64,000 bases of DNA, taken from the NCBI GenBank assembly GCA_020050835.1, contig JAGVKB010000038.1:22271-86270 (forward strand), in the 5' to 3' direction. This DNA is from Candidatus Obscuribacterales bacterium (lineage in GTDB: Bacteria > Cyanobacteriota > Vampirovibrionia > Obscuribacterales > Obscuribacteraceae). The notes under the pieces were generated by a model that saw nothing but the letters and a program-made list of their open reading frames with translations, was not told where the DNA came from and searched no databases. The translations under genes were made by a program, and so were the position numbers. Shown piece by piece: positions 46,001 to 55,884 of the stretch; position 1 is the stretch's first letter; every line of letters begins with the position of its first letter.

Positions 46001-49000
46001 GCTGAAGTCACCACCGCGGTGGCGACCGGCGACCTGTCCAAGAAGATTACAGTGGACGTCAAAGGAGAGATTCTCGAGCTGAAAGACACAATCAATACAA
46101 TGGTGGACCAGCTCAGCTCATTTGCATCTGAAGTTACCCGGGTTGCCCGGGAAGTGGGTACCGAAGGTAAGCTCGGCGGTCAAGCCCAGGTGAAGGGAGT
46201 AGCTGGAACCTGGAAGGATTTGACAGACAATGTGAATTTGATGGCGAACAACCTCACCGCTCAGGTTAGAGGAATAGCCAAAGTAGTAACCGGGGTCGCA
46301 AACGGCGACCTGAAACAAAAACTCTTGCTGGAAGCGAAAGGTGAAATCGCTGCTCTGGCAGACACTATTAATGGAATGATCGACACGCTCGCTATATTTG
46401 CGGATCAGGTAACTACCGTCGCACGTGAAGTGGGTGTCGAAGGTAAATTGGGCGGACAAGCGAAGGTGCCCGGCGCGGCAGGCACATGGCGGGACTTGAC
46501 CGACAATGTGAACAGACTGGCGGCAAATCTTTCCACTCAGGTACGAGCGATCGCCGATGTTGCGACTGCCGTGACCAAAGGCGATTTGACGCGGTCGATT
46601 ACGGTCGAAGTACAAGGGGAAGTGGCATCACTCAAAGACAACATCAACGAGATGATTCGTAACCTGAAAGAGACGACGTTAAAGAACAGCGAGCAAGACT
46701 GGCTCAAGACGAACCTGGCAAAATTCTCGCGAATGCTGCAAGGTCAAAAGGACCTGATGGCAGTGTCCAGGCTGATCCTATCCGAGCTCGCGCCGCTGGT
46801 GTCAGCGCAACATGGTGTCTTTTATATGTATGACGGCCAGGAAGGGGAAGGAGTGCTCAAGCTGTTAGCCAGCTATGCATATAAGGAACGGAAGAGTCTC
46901 GCCAACAGCTTCAAGCAGGGAGAAGGGTTAGTTGGTCAGTGTGCGCTCGAGAAACAACGGATACTGGTTCGCGAAGCACCGGTCGACTACATTCAGATTA
47001 GCTCCGGGCTGGGAGAATATCGACCACTCGATATCATTGTCTTGCCGGTTCTGTTTGAAGGGCAGGTCAAAGCAGTAGTCGAGCTGGCTACTTTTAACCG
47101 GTTTAGCGAAATCCACTTGAGCTTCCTCGACCAGCTTACGGACAGTATCGGAATCGTGCTCAATACGCTGTCAGCCACAATGAGAACGGAAGAGTTGCTC
47201 AAGCAGTCTCAATCTCTAGCCCATGAGCTGCAAACTCAGCAAGAAGAGCTGAGAGAGAGCAACGATCGGCTGGAACAACAGGCAGCCACACTCAGACGAT
47301 CAGAAGAGCTCCTCAAGAAACAACAAGAGGAGCTTCAAAGCACTAATGAAGAGTTGCAAGATAAGGCTCAGTTGCTGGCAGATCAAAAGAGACAAGTCGA
47401 AGGCAAGAATCGCGAGGTCGAGCTTGCTCGCGTGTCTCTGGAAGAAAAGGCCGGACAGCTGGCGCTTACATCCAAGTACAAGTCTGAGTTTCTAGCCAAT
47501 ATGTCCCACGAACTGAGAACTCCGCTCAATAGCATGCTGATTCTCACCAAGATGATGGCTGAAAATCCGGATGGTAATCTCAGCTCCAAACAAGTTGAGT
47601 TTGCCAAAACCATTCATTCATCCGGAGCTGATCTTCTGTCATTAATCAATGACATTCTGGATCTCTCCAAGATTGAGTCGGGCACGGTTTCGGTCGAGAT
47701 TAACGAGGTAGTGCTCTCCGAGATCAAGGAGTTCGCACAGCAGAGCTTCCGTCAGGTCGCTGAGAGTAAGGGGCTGACCTTCAGTTTCGAAATTGACGAA
47801 GAGGCTCCGTATGCGCTCTTGACCGATCCGGTCCGACTGAAACAGGTATTGAAAAATCTGCTGTCGAATGCGTTCAAATTTACTGAGCGGGGTCAAGTGA
47901 AGTTGAGCATCCAGAAGGCAGAGTCTGGTTGGAACAAGGACAATCAGATCCTGAATCAAGCTCAGACGGTGCTGTCGTTCAGCGTTAGCGACACCGGCAT
48001 CGGAATTCCTGAAGAGAAGCAGAAGATAATCTTCGAAGCCTTCCACCAGGCTGACGGCACAACCAGCCGCCGGTATGGTGGCACAGGGCTCGGTCTGTCC
48101 ATTAGTCGCGAGATAGCGCGCTTGTTGGGCGGAGACCTCGGTTTGACCAGTACGCCCGGCGATGGCAGCACATTCGTGTTGTACCTGCCGTTGTCCTATG
48201 TAGTGCCACCTAAAGCGGTGCCCAAGGAGGGCTGGTCGCCGATTGCGCAATCACAAAGCAAAGTTCATTATCCTGTCAGCGCTACTCGCTTCGAAAGCGA
48301 TCCGCTTCTGTTGGCTCAAAGCGAAGTGAAGGACGATCGCCACAATATCGAGCCGGGAGACCGTGTCTTGCTCGTAATCGAGGACGACATCGGTTTTGCT
48401 CACCTGTTGGCAGAGCTTGCTCATTCCAAGGACTTTAAGGTAGTCGTTGCCCTGCAAGGTGAACAAGCGCTAGCTCTGGCTAGAAAGTTCAAACCACAGG
48501 CGATTACGCTGGATCTTAGATTGCCGGGAATAGACGGTTGGACAGTGCTGGACAGATTGAAACATGATGCCGAGACTCGCCATATACCGATTCATGTCAT
48601 CTCCGTTCTTGCGCAGGAGTACCGAGCCAGGAGTATGGGCGCCTTTGCCTGTCTGGAGAAATCGACCAGCAAGGAGAGCCTCGAAGAGGCGATCGAGCAG
48701 ATCAAAGCGCATATCGAAAGCAAGCCAAATAGTCTTCTGCTGGTCGTTGCGGATGAGGAGCAGCGCAGGCGCATGGTGGAGATAGTGGGAGCCGAGGATA
48801 TCGAGACTGTCGAGGTTTCATCCGGTGAGGAAGCTCTAGCAGAGCTGAAGAAGAAACGATTTGATTGTCTGGTATTGGACCAGTCCCTGCCCGATTTGAC
48901 GTGGCCAGAGCTGATGAACGAGATTACGCACGAGCTCGGTATTAAAGATCTGCCTGTCATCTTGTATTCGACCAGGGATATCTCGCAAGAAGAAAAGACA

Positions 49001-49531
49001 GCGCTGAATAAGGCGTCGGAAGGATTGATCATCAAAGAGGTTCGCTCACTAGAACGGCTGCTGGATGAAACGGCTCTCTTTCTACACAGAGTGCAGGCAA
49101 GCCTACCTAATCCTCAGCAACAGATCCTGGAGAGGATTCGCCAGAGCGATCCTGTTCTGGCTGGACGAAAGGTGTTGATTGTTGACGATGATATGCGCAA
49201 TATCTTCTCGATGGCCAGCGCTCTGGAAAGACATGACATGGACGTTCTTTACGCAGAGAACGGCCGAGACGCGCTCAACCTGCTCGACTCCAATCCAGAG
49301 ATAGATGTTGTCTTGATGGACATCATGATGCCCGGAATGGACGGCTATGAGACTATGTCCGCAATCAGGGAGATGGAGAGATTCAGCAGCTTGCCGATTA
49401 TTGCTGTTACTGCCAAAGCGATGAAAGGAGATCGCGAAAAATGTGTCGATGCCGGTGCATCCGACTACATAGCTAAACCGCTCGATATAGACCAATTGCT
49501 TTCACTGTTGAGAGTTTGGTTGTATCGCTAA
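43100..49531 (+). CDS. Soluble HAMP-array hybrid histidine kinase (about 13 HAMP, GAF, HisKA, HATPase, three REC)
   Basis: A 2143-aa kinase with no membrane segment. Residues about 15-1200 are a chain of roughly 13 HAMP modules, recognised by (N/T/S/Q)GDLS-x-KI at the head of each and spaced about 92 residues; modules near 610-720 and at the ends are the most divergent. GAF follows (about 1215-1360), then a coiled coil (1365-1455), HisKA with His1470 (SHELRTP), and an ATPase domain ([16 protein letters not shown]). Three receivers follow with Asp1805 (LDLRLPG), Asp1927 (LDQSLPD) and Asp2074 (MDIMMPG). The array resembles fungal group III osmosensing kinases (Nik1/Os-1), where HAMP repeats sense osmotic and fungicide stress. 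A good AAGGAG site precedes the ATG. The promoter carries three TTGCAC repeats. Confidence 0.93.
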   Translation: MTVMTRNRPNSELLDSRQLLRALRAMRKGDFGVRLPSDQDGLGGEIFEAFNDVVEMNEKMARELERIGKVVGKEGKIAQRASLGQVEGSWAVCVDSVNMLITDLGQPMTEMTRVITAVARGDLSQTMALEIEGKPLKGEFLRTVRTVNTMVDQLGAFASEVIRVAREVGLEGKLGGQAQVKGASGFWKDLTDNVNLMASNLTAQVRDISRVSTSVANGDLSQKIVVDVKGEFLELKQTINKMVDNLNTFSGEVTRVAREVGIEGKLGGQAEVKGVAGTWKALTDNVNMMASNLTSQVRNIAEVTKAVAQGDLSKKITVDVKGEILELKNTVNTMVDQLGSFASEVTRVAREVGTEGKLGGQAEVKGVSGTWKDLTDSVNSMAANLTAQVRNIAGVTKAVASGDLSKKITVDVKGEILDLKDTINTMVDQLSSFASEVTRVAREVGTEGKLGGQAFVKGVSGTWKDLTDNVNSMASNLTGQVRNIADVTTAVANGDLSRKITVDVKGEILELKNTINTMVDQLSSFGAEVTRVAREVGTEGKLGGQAEVKGVSGTWKDLTDSVNSMAGNLTAQVRNIAEVTTAVANGDLSRKITVESKGEILQLKNTINKMVDYLNQLANEVGRVTRTAGEEGKLTEQTSRAYVEGATGAWKNIVDTLNFLLDSIAMPVTEIGRVVTAISQGDLSQKMPFRWKNELAVSRGDPAQQKMEIKAAGDIKAMAETINQLVDDLNTFGGEVTRMAREVGTEGILGGQAKVPGIAGTWKDLTDSVNSMASNLTGQVRDIAKVATAVANGDLSQAISVDVKGEFLELKQTINKMVVNLNTFSSEVTRVAREVGTEGKLGGQAQVQGVAGTWKDLTDNVNLMASNLTWQVRNIAEVTTAVATGDLSKKITVDVKGEILELKNTINTMVDQLNSFASEVTRVAKEVGTDGKLGGQAEVRGVSGVWRDLTDNVNSMASNLTSQVRNIAEVTTAVATGDLSKKITVDVKGEILELKDTINTMVDQLSSFASEVTRVAREVGTEGKLGGQAQVKGVAGTWKDLTDNVNLMANNLTAQVRGIAKVVTGVANGDLKQKLLLEAKGEIAALADTINGMIDTLAIFADQVTTVAREVGVEGKLGGQAKVPGAAGTWRDLTDNVNRLAANLSTQVRAIADVATAVTKGDLTRSITVEVQGEVASLKDNINEMIRNLKETTLKNSEQDWLKTNLAKFSRMLQGQKDLMAVSRLILSELAPLVSAQHGVFYMYDGQEGEGVLKLLASYAYKERKSLANSFKQGEGLVGQCALEKQRILVREAPVDYIQISSGLGEYRPLDIIVLPVLFEGQVKAVVELATFNRFSEIHLSFLDQLTDSIGIVLNTLSATMRTEELLKQSQSLAHELQTQQEELRESNDRLEQQAATLRRSEELLKKQQEELQSTNEELQDKAQLLADQKRQVEGKNREVELARVSLEEKAGQLALTSKYKSEFLANMSHELRTPLNSMLILTKMMAENPDGNLSSKQVEFAKTIHSSGADLLSLINDILDLSKIESGTVSVEINEVVLSEIKEFAQQSFRQVAESKGLTFSFEIDEEAPYALLTDPVRLKQVLKNLLSNAFKFTERGQVKLSIQKAESGWNKDNQILNQAQTVLSFSVSDTGIGIPEEKQKIIFEAFHQADGTTSRRYGGTGLGLSISREIARLLGGDLGLTSTPGDGSTFVLYLPLSYVVPPKAVPKEGWSPIAQSQSKVHYPVSATRFESDPLLLAQSEVKDDRHNIEPGDRVLLVIEDDIGFAHLLAELAHSKDFKVVVALQGEQALALARKFKPQAITLDLRLPGIDGWTVLDRLKHDAETRHIPIHVISVLAQEYRARSMGAFACLEKSTSKESLEEAIEQIKAHIESKPNSLLLVVADEEQRRRMVEIVGAEDIETVEVSSGEEALAELKKKRFDCLVLDQSLPDLTWPELMNEITHELGIKDLPVILYSTRDISQEEKTALNKASEGLIIKEVRSLERLLDETALFLHRVQASLPNPQQQILERIRQSDPVLAGRKVLIVDDDMRNIFSMASALERHDMDVLYAENGRDALNLLDSNPEIDVVLMDIMMPGMDGYETMSAIREMERFSSLPIIAVTAKAMKGDREKCVDAGASDYIAKPLDIDQLLSLLRVWLYR
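43720..46640 (+). repeat. Tandem ~276-bp DNA repeats encoding HAMP modules
   Basis: The coding sequence repeats itself with a period of about 276 bp (92 codons). For example, near-identical 'GTxGACGTxAAAGG' blocks lie near 44050, 44329 and 44605. Identity is high at the DNA level for several units, so copy number may vary by recombination and short-read assembly may collapse here. Confidence 0.75.
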
Positions 49532-49655
49532 TTTGATTCGAATAAAAACGATTTCGCGCTTGACCAACGTCTTGCTGACCATCAACGATAGAGAGTTGAG
49601 CGACAGGAACTGATGTAAAGGAAATGCGTCTGATTGGAAAGGGAGTTCCGCGAAA

Positions 49656-52196
49656 ATGGTTGACGAGCAGACAGCCAGCATTCTACTGGTAGACGATGAG
49701 CCAGCTAATCTACTGGCGCTAGATGCAATTTTGGAGCCGCTCGGTCAGTCTCTGGTGCATGCTAGCAGTGGAGCAGAGACCCTTCGCTGTGTGCTTCAGC
49801 AGGACTTCGCCGTCATACTTTTGGATGTGATGCTGCCGGATATGGATGGTTTTGAGACAGCAAAACGCATCCGCGAACGCGAAAGATCGCGACATACTCC
49901 AATCATTTTCCTGACTGCAATGTACGAGACTAACGATTATGTCTCGCGTGGTTATTCCGCCGGTGCAGTCGACTACATTATGAAACCGTTTGATCCAAAC
50001 GTTCTCAGTTCAAAGGTTTCGGTCTTTGTCGATCTCTACAAGATGAGCGAGAAAACTCGTAAGCAATCGGAGCTGATCCAGCTGCTAAATCAAGAATTGG
50101 AATCGAGGGTATTTGAGCTCAATGTGGCCAATCAGGAGCTCTCATTACTGACCGAGGAGCTGATTCAAGCTCGGGACCAGGCAATCGACGCTTCTAATTT
50201 CAAGTCGACCTTCTTGGCTAATATGAGTCATGAGATTCGCACGCCGATGAACGGTGTGATTGGCATGATCGATAGCCTGTTGCGTACACCGCTCAATTCG
50301 CTGCAAAGAGAGTTCGCTCGGATTATTCAGGATTCAGCTGAGCTGCTGATGGATATTATCAGTGACATCCTGGACTTTTCCAAGATTGAGGCGGGAAGGC
50401 TGGAGCTGGAGATTGTTGATTTCGACGTGGTGCAAGTGGTGGAAGATACCGTTGACTTGCTGGCTGCCAGAGCGCAAGGCAAGCATCTTTCGCTCATGAC
50501 CTATGTGGCGCCGGAGATACCACGTGTGTTGAGGGGCGATCCGTCGCGCTTGCGACAGGTCTTGCTCAATCTCACCGTCAATGCCATCAAATTTACTGAA
50601 AAAGGCGAAGTTACCTTAAAAGTAGAGCTGCTCGGCTCGGACGACGAGCATGCCACTATACAATTCCTGGTGAAAGACACCGGAATTGGTATTTCGTCGA
50701 CTGCGTTGCAGCATCTGTTCAGACCGTTTTCGCAAGCTGACAACTCCGTCACCCGCAAGTACGGTGGAACCGGTCTCGGTCTGGCCATTTCCAAGCATAT
50801 CGTTGAGCTGATGAACGGGGAAATCGGGCTGGAGAGCGCGGAGAACGTCGGCTCGACTTTCTGGTTCTCAGTCTCGCTCGAGCGGTCTCCCCAGGCGGTC
50901 GAGCCGATTGCATCAACGATTGAGCTGGAGAACATCAAGCTCCTGATTGTCGATGGTTTGCCGGGAACCTTGGAAATTGTTAGAGCTTACGGTGAATCCT
51001 GGAATCTCCACTGCGACACGATCGCCGGCGAGCAGGAAGCGCTAGAGGCCCTGAGAGCGAAAGCAGCCGCCGGTGATCCGTATCAGTTGGCAATTATCGA
51101 TCAGGCCGATTCACAGTTCGATGCTTTTAGTCTGGCGCAGCAAGTCAGCAACAGCCCGCTCCTGCGCGACACCAAATTAATCCTGGTAAGCACATGCGGT
51201 AATGGCGAGGTTAGCCGCCGGGCTGTGGAAGTAGGGTACTCGGCGTTCCTCAAAAAGCCAGTCAAACAATCGCGACTGTTCGATTGCATTATGACTGTTT
51301 TGCAGGGACGGAGTTTATTGACCAATCTCAATGACGAAAAGGTAAGACACACTGTCGAAGAATCCGATAGCTTAGCTTCCGGTATGCGAAAGCCGATCCT
51401 GCTAGCCGAGGATAATCCGGTCAATCAGAAAGTCGCGTTGCACCAACTAAGAGAGTTGGGATTTATCACACACATCGTAGCTAGTGGGCGTGAAGCGATC
51501 GAAGCAGTTGAACGAAACAGCTACGAGTTAGTCTTGATGGATTGCCAAATGCCCGGTCTAGACGGTCTGCAAGCTACGCGGGAGATTCGCCACTTAGAAG
51601 CCGGTACAGGCAGGCATGTACCTATCATTGCTCTAACTGCGCACGCTATTCAGGGCGACCGCGATCGCTGTATCAAGGCCGGCATGGACGATTACATAGG
51701 TAAGCCGGTCACGCTCAGGAAGCTCAACTCAATCCTGTCAAAGTGGGTAGGCAGAACTACTGCCGGCTCGACCGGTGCCGTCGCCCCGCCGCTTGAGCCC
51801 GCGCCGGTCAAACCCGAGCGAAGTTTCGTAGATAGCTTCGAGCCGCCGCTGGATCTATCGAGATCTGGTCTCAATTTTACAGATCATGAGTTAGATAAGT
51901 TGGTTACACTCTTTATTACGAGCACCGAACCGCTCTTGACCAGACTGGACGCTGCTGTCTGCGACCATGACTCACTCAGATTGAAGAAGGTGGCGCACGA
52001 AATCAGAGGAGCATCGGCGTCAATGGGAGCCGATCAGATGGCGCATTTGAGCCGGCAGCTGGAAGAGCTTCTGGAAATCGAAGACTGGAAGCGCATCGAT
52101 CAGACTCGTCAAGCTCTGAAACTGGCATTTCAAAACGTAAAGGCTTTTATCCTCAAAGTTGTCAAGTCGAAGCTGGGCGCAACCAAACTGGTCTGA
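49656..52196 (+). CDS. Hybrid histidine kinase: REC-HisKA-HATPase-REC-like-REC-Hpt
   Basis: An 846-aa cytoplasmic phosphorelay protein. An N-terminal receiver (Asp57 in LLDVMLPD, Lys in MKPF) is followed by a coiled coil and HisKA with His192 (SHEIRTPMNG). The ATPase has DTGIGIS and GGTGLGLAI. A receiver-like domain (about 425-545) keeps FLKKPV but has an unusual acceptor region (IIDQADSQ). A canonical receiver has Asp629 (MDCQMPG), and the C-terminal Hpt domain has His781 in AHEIRGASASMGA. The receiver at the N-terminus suggests input from another kinase, and the Hpt suggests output to a separate regulator, likely one of the two encoded downstream. It starts 125 bp after the HAMP kinase with a GGGAG site; I see nothing notable in the gap. 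Confidence 0.93.
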   Translation: MVDEQTASILLVDDEPANLLALDAILEPLGQSLVHASSGAETLRCVLQQDFAVILLDVMLPDMDGFETAKRIRERERSRHTPIIFLTAMYETNDYVSRGYSAGAVDYIMKPFDPNVLSSKVSVFVDLYKMSEKTRKQSELIQLLNQELESRVFELNVANQELSLLTEELIQARDQAIDASNFKSTFLANMSHEIRTPMNGVIGMIDSLLRTPLNSLQREFARIIQDSAELLMDIISDILDFSKIEAGRLELEIVDFDVVQVVEDTVDLLAARAQGKHLSLMTYVAPEIPRVLRGDPSRLRQVLLNLTVNAIKFTEKGEVTLKVELLGSDDEHATIQFLVKDTGIGISSTALQHLFRPFSQADNSVTRKYGGTGLGLAISKHIVELMNGEIGLESAENVGSTFWFSVSLERSPQAVEPIASTIELENIKLLIVDGLPGTLEIVRAYGESWNLHCDTIAGEQEALEALRAKAAAGDPYQLAIIDQADSQFDAFSLAQQVSNSPLLRDTKLILVSTCGNGEVSRRAVEVGYSAFLKKPVKQSRLFDCIMTVLQGRSLLTNLNDEKVRHTVEESDSLASGMRKPILLAEDNPVNQKVALHQLRELGFITHIVASGREAIEAVERNSYELVLMDCQMPGLDGLQATREIRHLEAGTGRHVPIIALTAHAIQGDRDRCIKAGMDDYIGKPVTLRKLNSILSKWVGRTTAGSTGAVAPPLEPAPVKPERSFVDSFEPPLDLSRSGLNFTDHELDKLVTLFITSTEPLLTRLDAAVCDHDSLRLKKVAHEIRGASASMGADQMAHLSRQLEELLEIEDWKRIDQTRQALKLAFQNVKAFILKVVKSKLGATKLV

Positions 52197-52209
52197 GGAG
52201 TGCGGAATC

Positions 52210-54114
52210 ATGTCTGAGGAGATCGCTACGAAAATCTTGCTGGTGGACGACGAGCCCGCGAATCTCTTTGCACTGCAGGCGGTATTGGAGCCGCTAGATT
52301 TGACATTGATTGTTGCTCATTCCGGCAAGGATGCATTGCGGTGCTTGCTGCAACACGAGGTTGCCCTGATCCTTCTGGACGTGAGAATGCCGGATATCGA
52401 TGGCTACGAAACTGCTGCCTTGATTAGAGAGCGAGACAAGTCGAAATATACTCCGATTATATTTCTCACGGCATTCCACGCTGAAAAAAACGATGTAGCA
52501 CGCGGTTACGGGGTGGGGGCGGTCGATTATATCTTCAAGCCTTTCGATGCGGACATCTTGCGAGCGAAAGTCAATGTATTCGTGAATCTCTACCGGATGA
52601 CGGGAAAGCTCAAGAAGCAGGAAGACGATTTACTAGAATTGCATGAAGTGCTCAAGAACGCTGTCGAAGGAATTTCGCATTTGGATGCGGATCAGCGGTA
52701 TCTGTCTGTCAACAGCGCCTTTGCGAAAATGATCGGCTGCGGTACCTGGGAGATCAATGGCAGCCCCTGGATGTCGACGATTCATCCCGGTGATCGATCG
52801 CTGGTGGAAGCCGCTTATCGCCAGATGTTGAATACCGAGAAGGCTGAGGTAGAAGCCAGGGCTGTGCGGGCCGATGGTATGGTGCGCTACCATCAAATGG
52901 TTCTGATCAAGACGTCTGACGATAAGGGAAAGTTTAGTGGTTTTTACTGCTTCGCCAAAGATATTACCGAGCAGAAGCACTGGGAGGAGCGCTCTCAGCT
53001 GGCTGATATCGTCGAGTCATCCAATGATGCGATTGTGGTGACTAACCTCGAGGGTAACGTAATCAGTTGGAATCCAGCTGCGGAAAGAATCTTCGGCTAT
53101 TCGCTAGCAGAGGTGAGTGGACGAACCTGCTCGATTCTGGTGCCTCCGGACCGCGTTGACGAACTCGCCAATGTGATTGCAAGATTCAGTATCGGTGAGC
53201 GGATTAAGCCATTTGAGACAGTGGCTATCGGTAAGCGCGGCAATCGGATCGATGTTTCGCTTTCGGTTTCGCCGGTCAGAGATCCGGCTGGAAACATTAC
53301 CGGCGCATCTTTCATTAGCCGCAACATTACCGAAAGAAAGCACTTGGAACGTGAATTGATGGAAAAGAACGCGGAGCTTGAACGAGCTATCCGAACGAAG
53401 GACAGGTTCCTGGCGACTATCAGTCATGAGCTGAGAACACCGCTCAACGCTATCATCGGCTTTACCGGAATTCTCTTGATGAGGCTGTCCGGTGCGCTCA
53501 CAGACAAGCAAGAGCGGCAACTTCAGAGTATCGAGTCGAGTGCTCAGCATCTGCATATGTTAATCAACGACCTGCTCGATCTGTCTCGGATTGAATCTGG
53601 CAAGGTAAAGCTGAAGTTCGAGCCGGTCAATTGCAATCTGCTTATTGACGAAGTCGCAACTACTTTGCGCCCGCTTGCCGACAAGAAGGGTCTGAATTTC
53701 GAGGTGCGAGGGCTCGATGCAGATTTGACTCTTGTTACCGATCAACGATCACTCAAACAGATTTTGATCAATTTAATCAGCAATGGTATAAAGTTCACTG
53801 CTGAAGGCTGCGTGAATCTAGTCATCATGAGTAGCAGCGCTTCCGGCGAATGGGTGACGCAGTTCAGCGTCGTAGATTCGGGAATTGGCATTAAAACGGA
53901 AGACCAGCTCAAGCTATTCCGGCCGTTCGAGCAGCTTGATGAGAGCGTACCCTCGGAAGGAACAGGATTGGGATTGTATCTGAGCAACAAGTTATCGCAG
54001 TTGCTTGGTGGGCGCATCGAAGTCGAAAGCGAATTTGAGAAGGGAAGCCGATTTACTCTCGTGCTTCCGCATAGCCCGGGAGGAGGAGATGGCAGCCCGT
54101 ATTCTAGTAATTGA
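52210..54114 (+). CDS. Sensor kinase: REC-PAS-PAS-HisKA-HATPase
   Basis: A 634-aa soluble kinase. The start at 52210 has a GAGGAG site and follows the previous stop by 13 bp. The receiver (about 5-125) has Asp57 (LLDVRMPD). The first PAS (about 145-265) ends in a PAC-like FYCFAKDITEQK; the second (about 275-395) begins IVESSNDAIVVTNLEGNV and ends ASFISRNITERK. HisKA has His406 in [13 protein letters not shown], and the ATPase has DSGIGIK and GTGLGLYLS. Like the upstream hybrid it can receive phosphate through its receiver and signals through PAS domains whose ligand is unknown. The next gene overlaps its end by 26 bp. Confidence 0.93.
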   Translation: MSEEIATKILLVDDEPANLFALQAVLEPLDLTLIVAHSGKDALRCLLQHEVALILLDVRMPDIDGYETAALIRERDKSKYTPIIFLTAFHAEKNDVARGYGVGAVDYIFKPFDADILRAKVNVFVNLYRMTGKLKKQEDDLLELHEVLKNAVEGISHLDADQRYLSVNSAFAKMIGCGTWEINGSPWMSTIHPGDRSLVEAAYRQMLNTEKAEVEARAVRADGMVRYHQMVLIKTSDDKGKFSGFYCFAKDITEQKHWEERSQLADIVESSNDAIVVTNLEGNVISWNPAAERIFGYSLAEVSGRTCSILVPPDRVDELANVIARFSIGERIKPFETVAIGKRGNRIDVSLSVSPVRDPAGNITGASFISRNITERKHLERELMEKNAELERAIRTKDRFLATISHELRTPLNAIIGFTGILLMRLSGALTDKQERQLQSIESSAQHLHMLINDLLDLSRIESGKVKLKFEPVNCNLLIDEVATTLRPLADKKGLNFEVRGLDADLTLVTDQRSLKQILINLISNGIKFTAEGCVNLVIMSSSASGEWVTQFSVVDSGIGIKTEDQLKLFRPFEQLDESVPSEGTGLGLYLSNKLSQLLGGRIEVESEFEKGSRFTLVLPHSPGGGDGSPYSSN

Positions 54115-54478
54115 AGACAATGCCGAAAGCCTCGAGGTAATGACTTGCTTGCTGGAAGCTTTCGGACACACGACATTTACAGCGTGTGACGGCGAGCAGG
54201 GTTTGAAAGTCGTAAGTTTGCAGCGACCGGATTTGATTATCTGCGATTTGCAATTGCCTGGCATGAGTGGATTTGCTGTATGTCGGCAATTGAAGAATGA
54301 CCCGCTGCTAAGTAGTATTCCGTTAGTGGCCGTAACTGCGCAGGCTATGGTCGGTGACCGCGAAAGAGTCCTTGAAGCTGGGTTCAACGGCTACATTTCG
54401 AAGCCGATTGCGCCTAGGGGGTTTGTTGAGCAAGTCGAGTCTTATATAGGCCACGACAAGGATGGTGCCCATGGCTAA
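54089..54478 (+). CDS. Single-domain response regulator (CheY-like)
   Basis: A 129-aa stand-alone receiver: acidic residues in VIEDNAES, acceptor Asp in IICDLQLPG, Thr/Ala in VAVTAQAM and Lys in YISKPI. It has no output domain, so it probably acts as a phosphate carrier or by protein contact. The start is at 54089 within GGGAGGAGGAG, overlapping the kinase stop. It overlaps the next regulator by 8 bp, so all are translated together. Confidence 0.9.
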   Translation: MAARILVIEDNAESLEVMTCLLEAFGHTTFTACDGEQGLKVVSLQRPDLIICDLQLPGMSGFAVCRQLKNDPLLSSIPLVAVTAQAMVGDRERVLEAGFNGYISKPIAPRGFVEQVESYIGHDKDGAHG

Positions 54479-55145
54479 GATTCTCGTTGTTGAAGACTAT
54501 CCGCCGATGAGTGAGGCAATTGCTGATTGGTTGGAGCAGGAGAGCCATCAGGTTGAGACTGTTGGCAGCGGTAACAATGCTCTTGATCTCCTGCGTGTCT
54601 ATAAATATGATGTTGTAATTCTGGATTGGATTCTTCCTGGTGTATCGGGAATTGACGTTTGCAGGCAGTTTCGATCGCGCGGGGGCACCACTCCTATTCT
54701 TATGATTACCGGACGCGACACCAGCGACGACAAAGAAGCTGGCCTCGATACCGGGGCCGATGATTATCTGGTCAAACCGGTAGATTTTAAGGAGCTGTCT
54801 GCTCGCATAAGGGCGCTGCTGAGACGTGTTTCGTTGCTCACTTCCAACGTTCTCAGCGCCGGGCCGTTGCAGTTGGACTTGACCACCCATGAAGTCACTC
54901 GCGAAGGCAAACCTTTGCATTTAAGCCCGACGGAATTGTCACTGCTCGAATTCTTCATGCGACACCCAAAGCAAGTGTTTACAGCGGAAGCTCTCCTGGA
55001 AAGAGTCTGGAAATCCGATGGATTGACGTCGCTGGACACGATTCGCTCCTTTATAAGAATGCTTAGAAGGAAAATTGACGTCGATGGTCGGCCGTCGATT
55101 ATAAGCACCATCCATGGAGCAGGCTACAGGCTGGAAATAGACTAG
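54471..55145 (+). CDS. OmpR/PhoB-family response regulator of the HAMP-kinase operon
   Basis: A 224-aa regulator. The receiver has VVEDYPP, Asp52 in ILDWILPG and Lys in YLVKPVD. The winged helix begins LSPTELSLLEFFMRHPK and has a recognition helix near LDTIRSFIRMLRRKI and the wing IHGAGYRLEID. I start at 54471 (AAGGAT 9 bp upstream); an ATG at 54462 is in frame. It is the last gene of the kinase cluster and the only DNA-binding output in it. Its family binds 11-bp direct repeats, so the TTGCAC repeats at five promoters here, including its own operon's, are the obvious candidates. Its recognition helix differs from that of the regulator at 10951. Confidence 0.95.
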   Translation: MAKILVVEDYPPMSEAIADWLEQESHQVETVGSGNNALDLLRVYKYDVVILDWILPGVSGIDVCRQFRSRGGTTPILMITGRDTSDDKEAGLDTGADDYLVKPVDFKELSARIRALLRRVSLLTSNVLSAGPLQLDLTTHEVTREGKPLHLSPTELSLLEFFMRHPKQVFTAEALLERVWKSDGLTSLDTIRSFIRMLRRKIDVDGRPSIISTIHGAGYRLEID

Positions 55146-55152
55146 CAGAGCT

Positions 55153-55186
55153 TTGCACACGATTTGCACACCGACGGATGTAGATT
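55153..55186 (+). promoter_or_regulatory. TTGCAC tandem-repeat promoter (stress-like gene)
   Basis: TTGCAC at 55153 and 55164 (11-bp period; both followed by AC) lie 11 bp before TAGATT (55181-55186), a plausible -10. The start codon is at 55249. Confidence 0.65.
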
Positions 55187-55248
55187 GGTGACTGTTGGAG
55201 CATGGTTAACCAGCTCACAGGCGGTGGCTAATTCAGGGGCAACCTGAC

Positions 55249-55779
55249 ATGTCAGTGAAGGTTTTGGTAGGAGCTTTTGAAAACTACGGGCAGTGCAGGG
55301 ATGTCATAGCCGAGCTGTTGAGTGCGTCGATCGATCCCCAGAAAATCTCCGTAATCGGATGTTACCCATGCCCCCTGTGTCTGGGCACCGCTTTCAATCA
55401 AGACGGGTTTTCTACCGGGGCTGCAATTGGAACAGCGGCTCTGGATGCGCTTGTTGGTAGGCTGATAGGAGCGGGTATCCTCTGTATTCCATCAGTAGGA
55501 TCCTTCGTCGTTGCCGGTCCATTAAAGTCCACCTTTAATCTTCCGACTGAAGGTGGTGGTATCACGATTACCGACACGTTGGTTCGTTTCAACGTTCCCG
55601 AATACGAGGCTATGGTCTACGAAGCTCTTCTCCTCGAGCATAAGATAGTGATTGCGGTTCATGTCGATGAGCCGACAGAGCGAGAACGAACTTCGACGGT
55701 AATGGAGGAATTTCAGGCTATCATGACAACGCCGCGTCCAACGTCTTTGCAATACAGCGGACAGTCCCAGTTGTTGTGA
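55249..55779 (+). CDS. General-stress-protein-17M/YflT-like protein
   Basis: A 176-aa protein with the layout of this family. There is an alpha/beta N-terminal half (KVLVGAFENYGQCRDVIAEL, then ISVIG), a central Gly/Ala-rich hydrophobic stretch (AAIGTAALDALVGRLIGAGI, then IPSVGSFVVAGPL), and a C-terminal half (FNVPEYEAMVYEALLLEHKIVIAVHVD) repeating the first. Relatives are induced by general stress in many bacteria; the biochemical role is unknown. The family call rests on pattern, not alignment. Its promoter carries the TTGCAC repeat. An unusual Cys-rich insert (CYPCPLCLG) follows the first half and could bind metal. Confidence 0.72.
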   Translation: MSVKVLVGAFENYGQCRDVIAELLSASIDPQKISVIGCYPCPLCLGTAFNQDGFSTGAAIGTAALDALVGRLIGAGILCIPSVGSFVVAGPLKSTFNLPTEGGGITITDTLVRFNVPEYEAMVYEALLLEHKIVIAVHVDEPTERERTSTVMEEFQAIMTTPRPTSLQYSGQSQLL

Positions 55780-55884
55780 ATGTCTGGAGTCATTTCAGGA
55801 TTCGACCTGAAAGCATTTAGCAAGTAATTCAATGCCTGAATACTGCTAGTCGATCTTTCAACCGGTGAGAGTCCAAGGAGTCAA

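Noticed and set aside
43100..46700. The HAMP array as a chemoreceptor
   Set aside because: There is no MCP signalling hairpin or membrane segment; the array leads into GAF, HisKA and ATPase domains.
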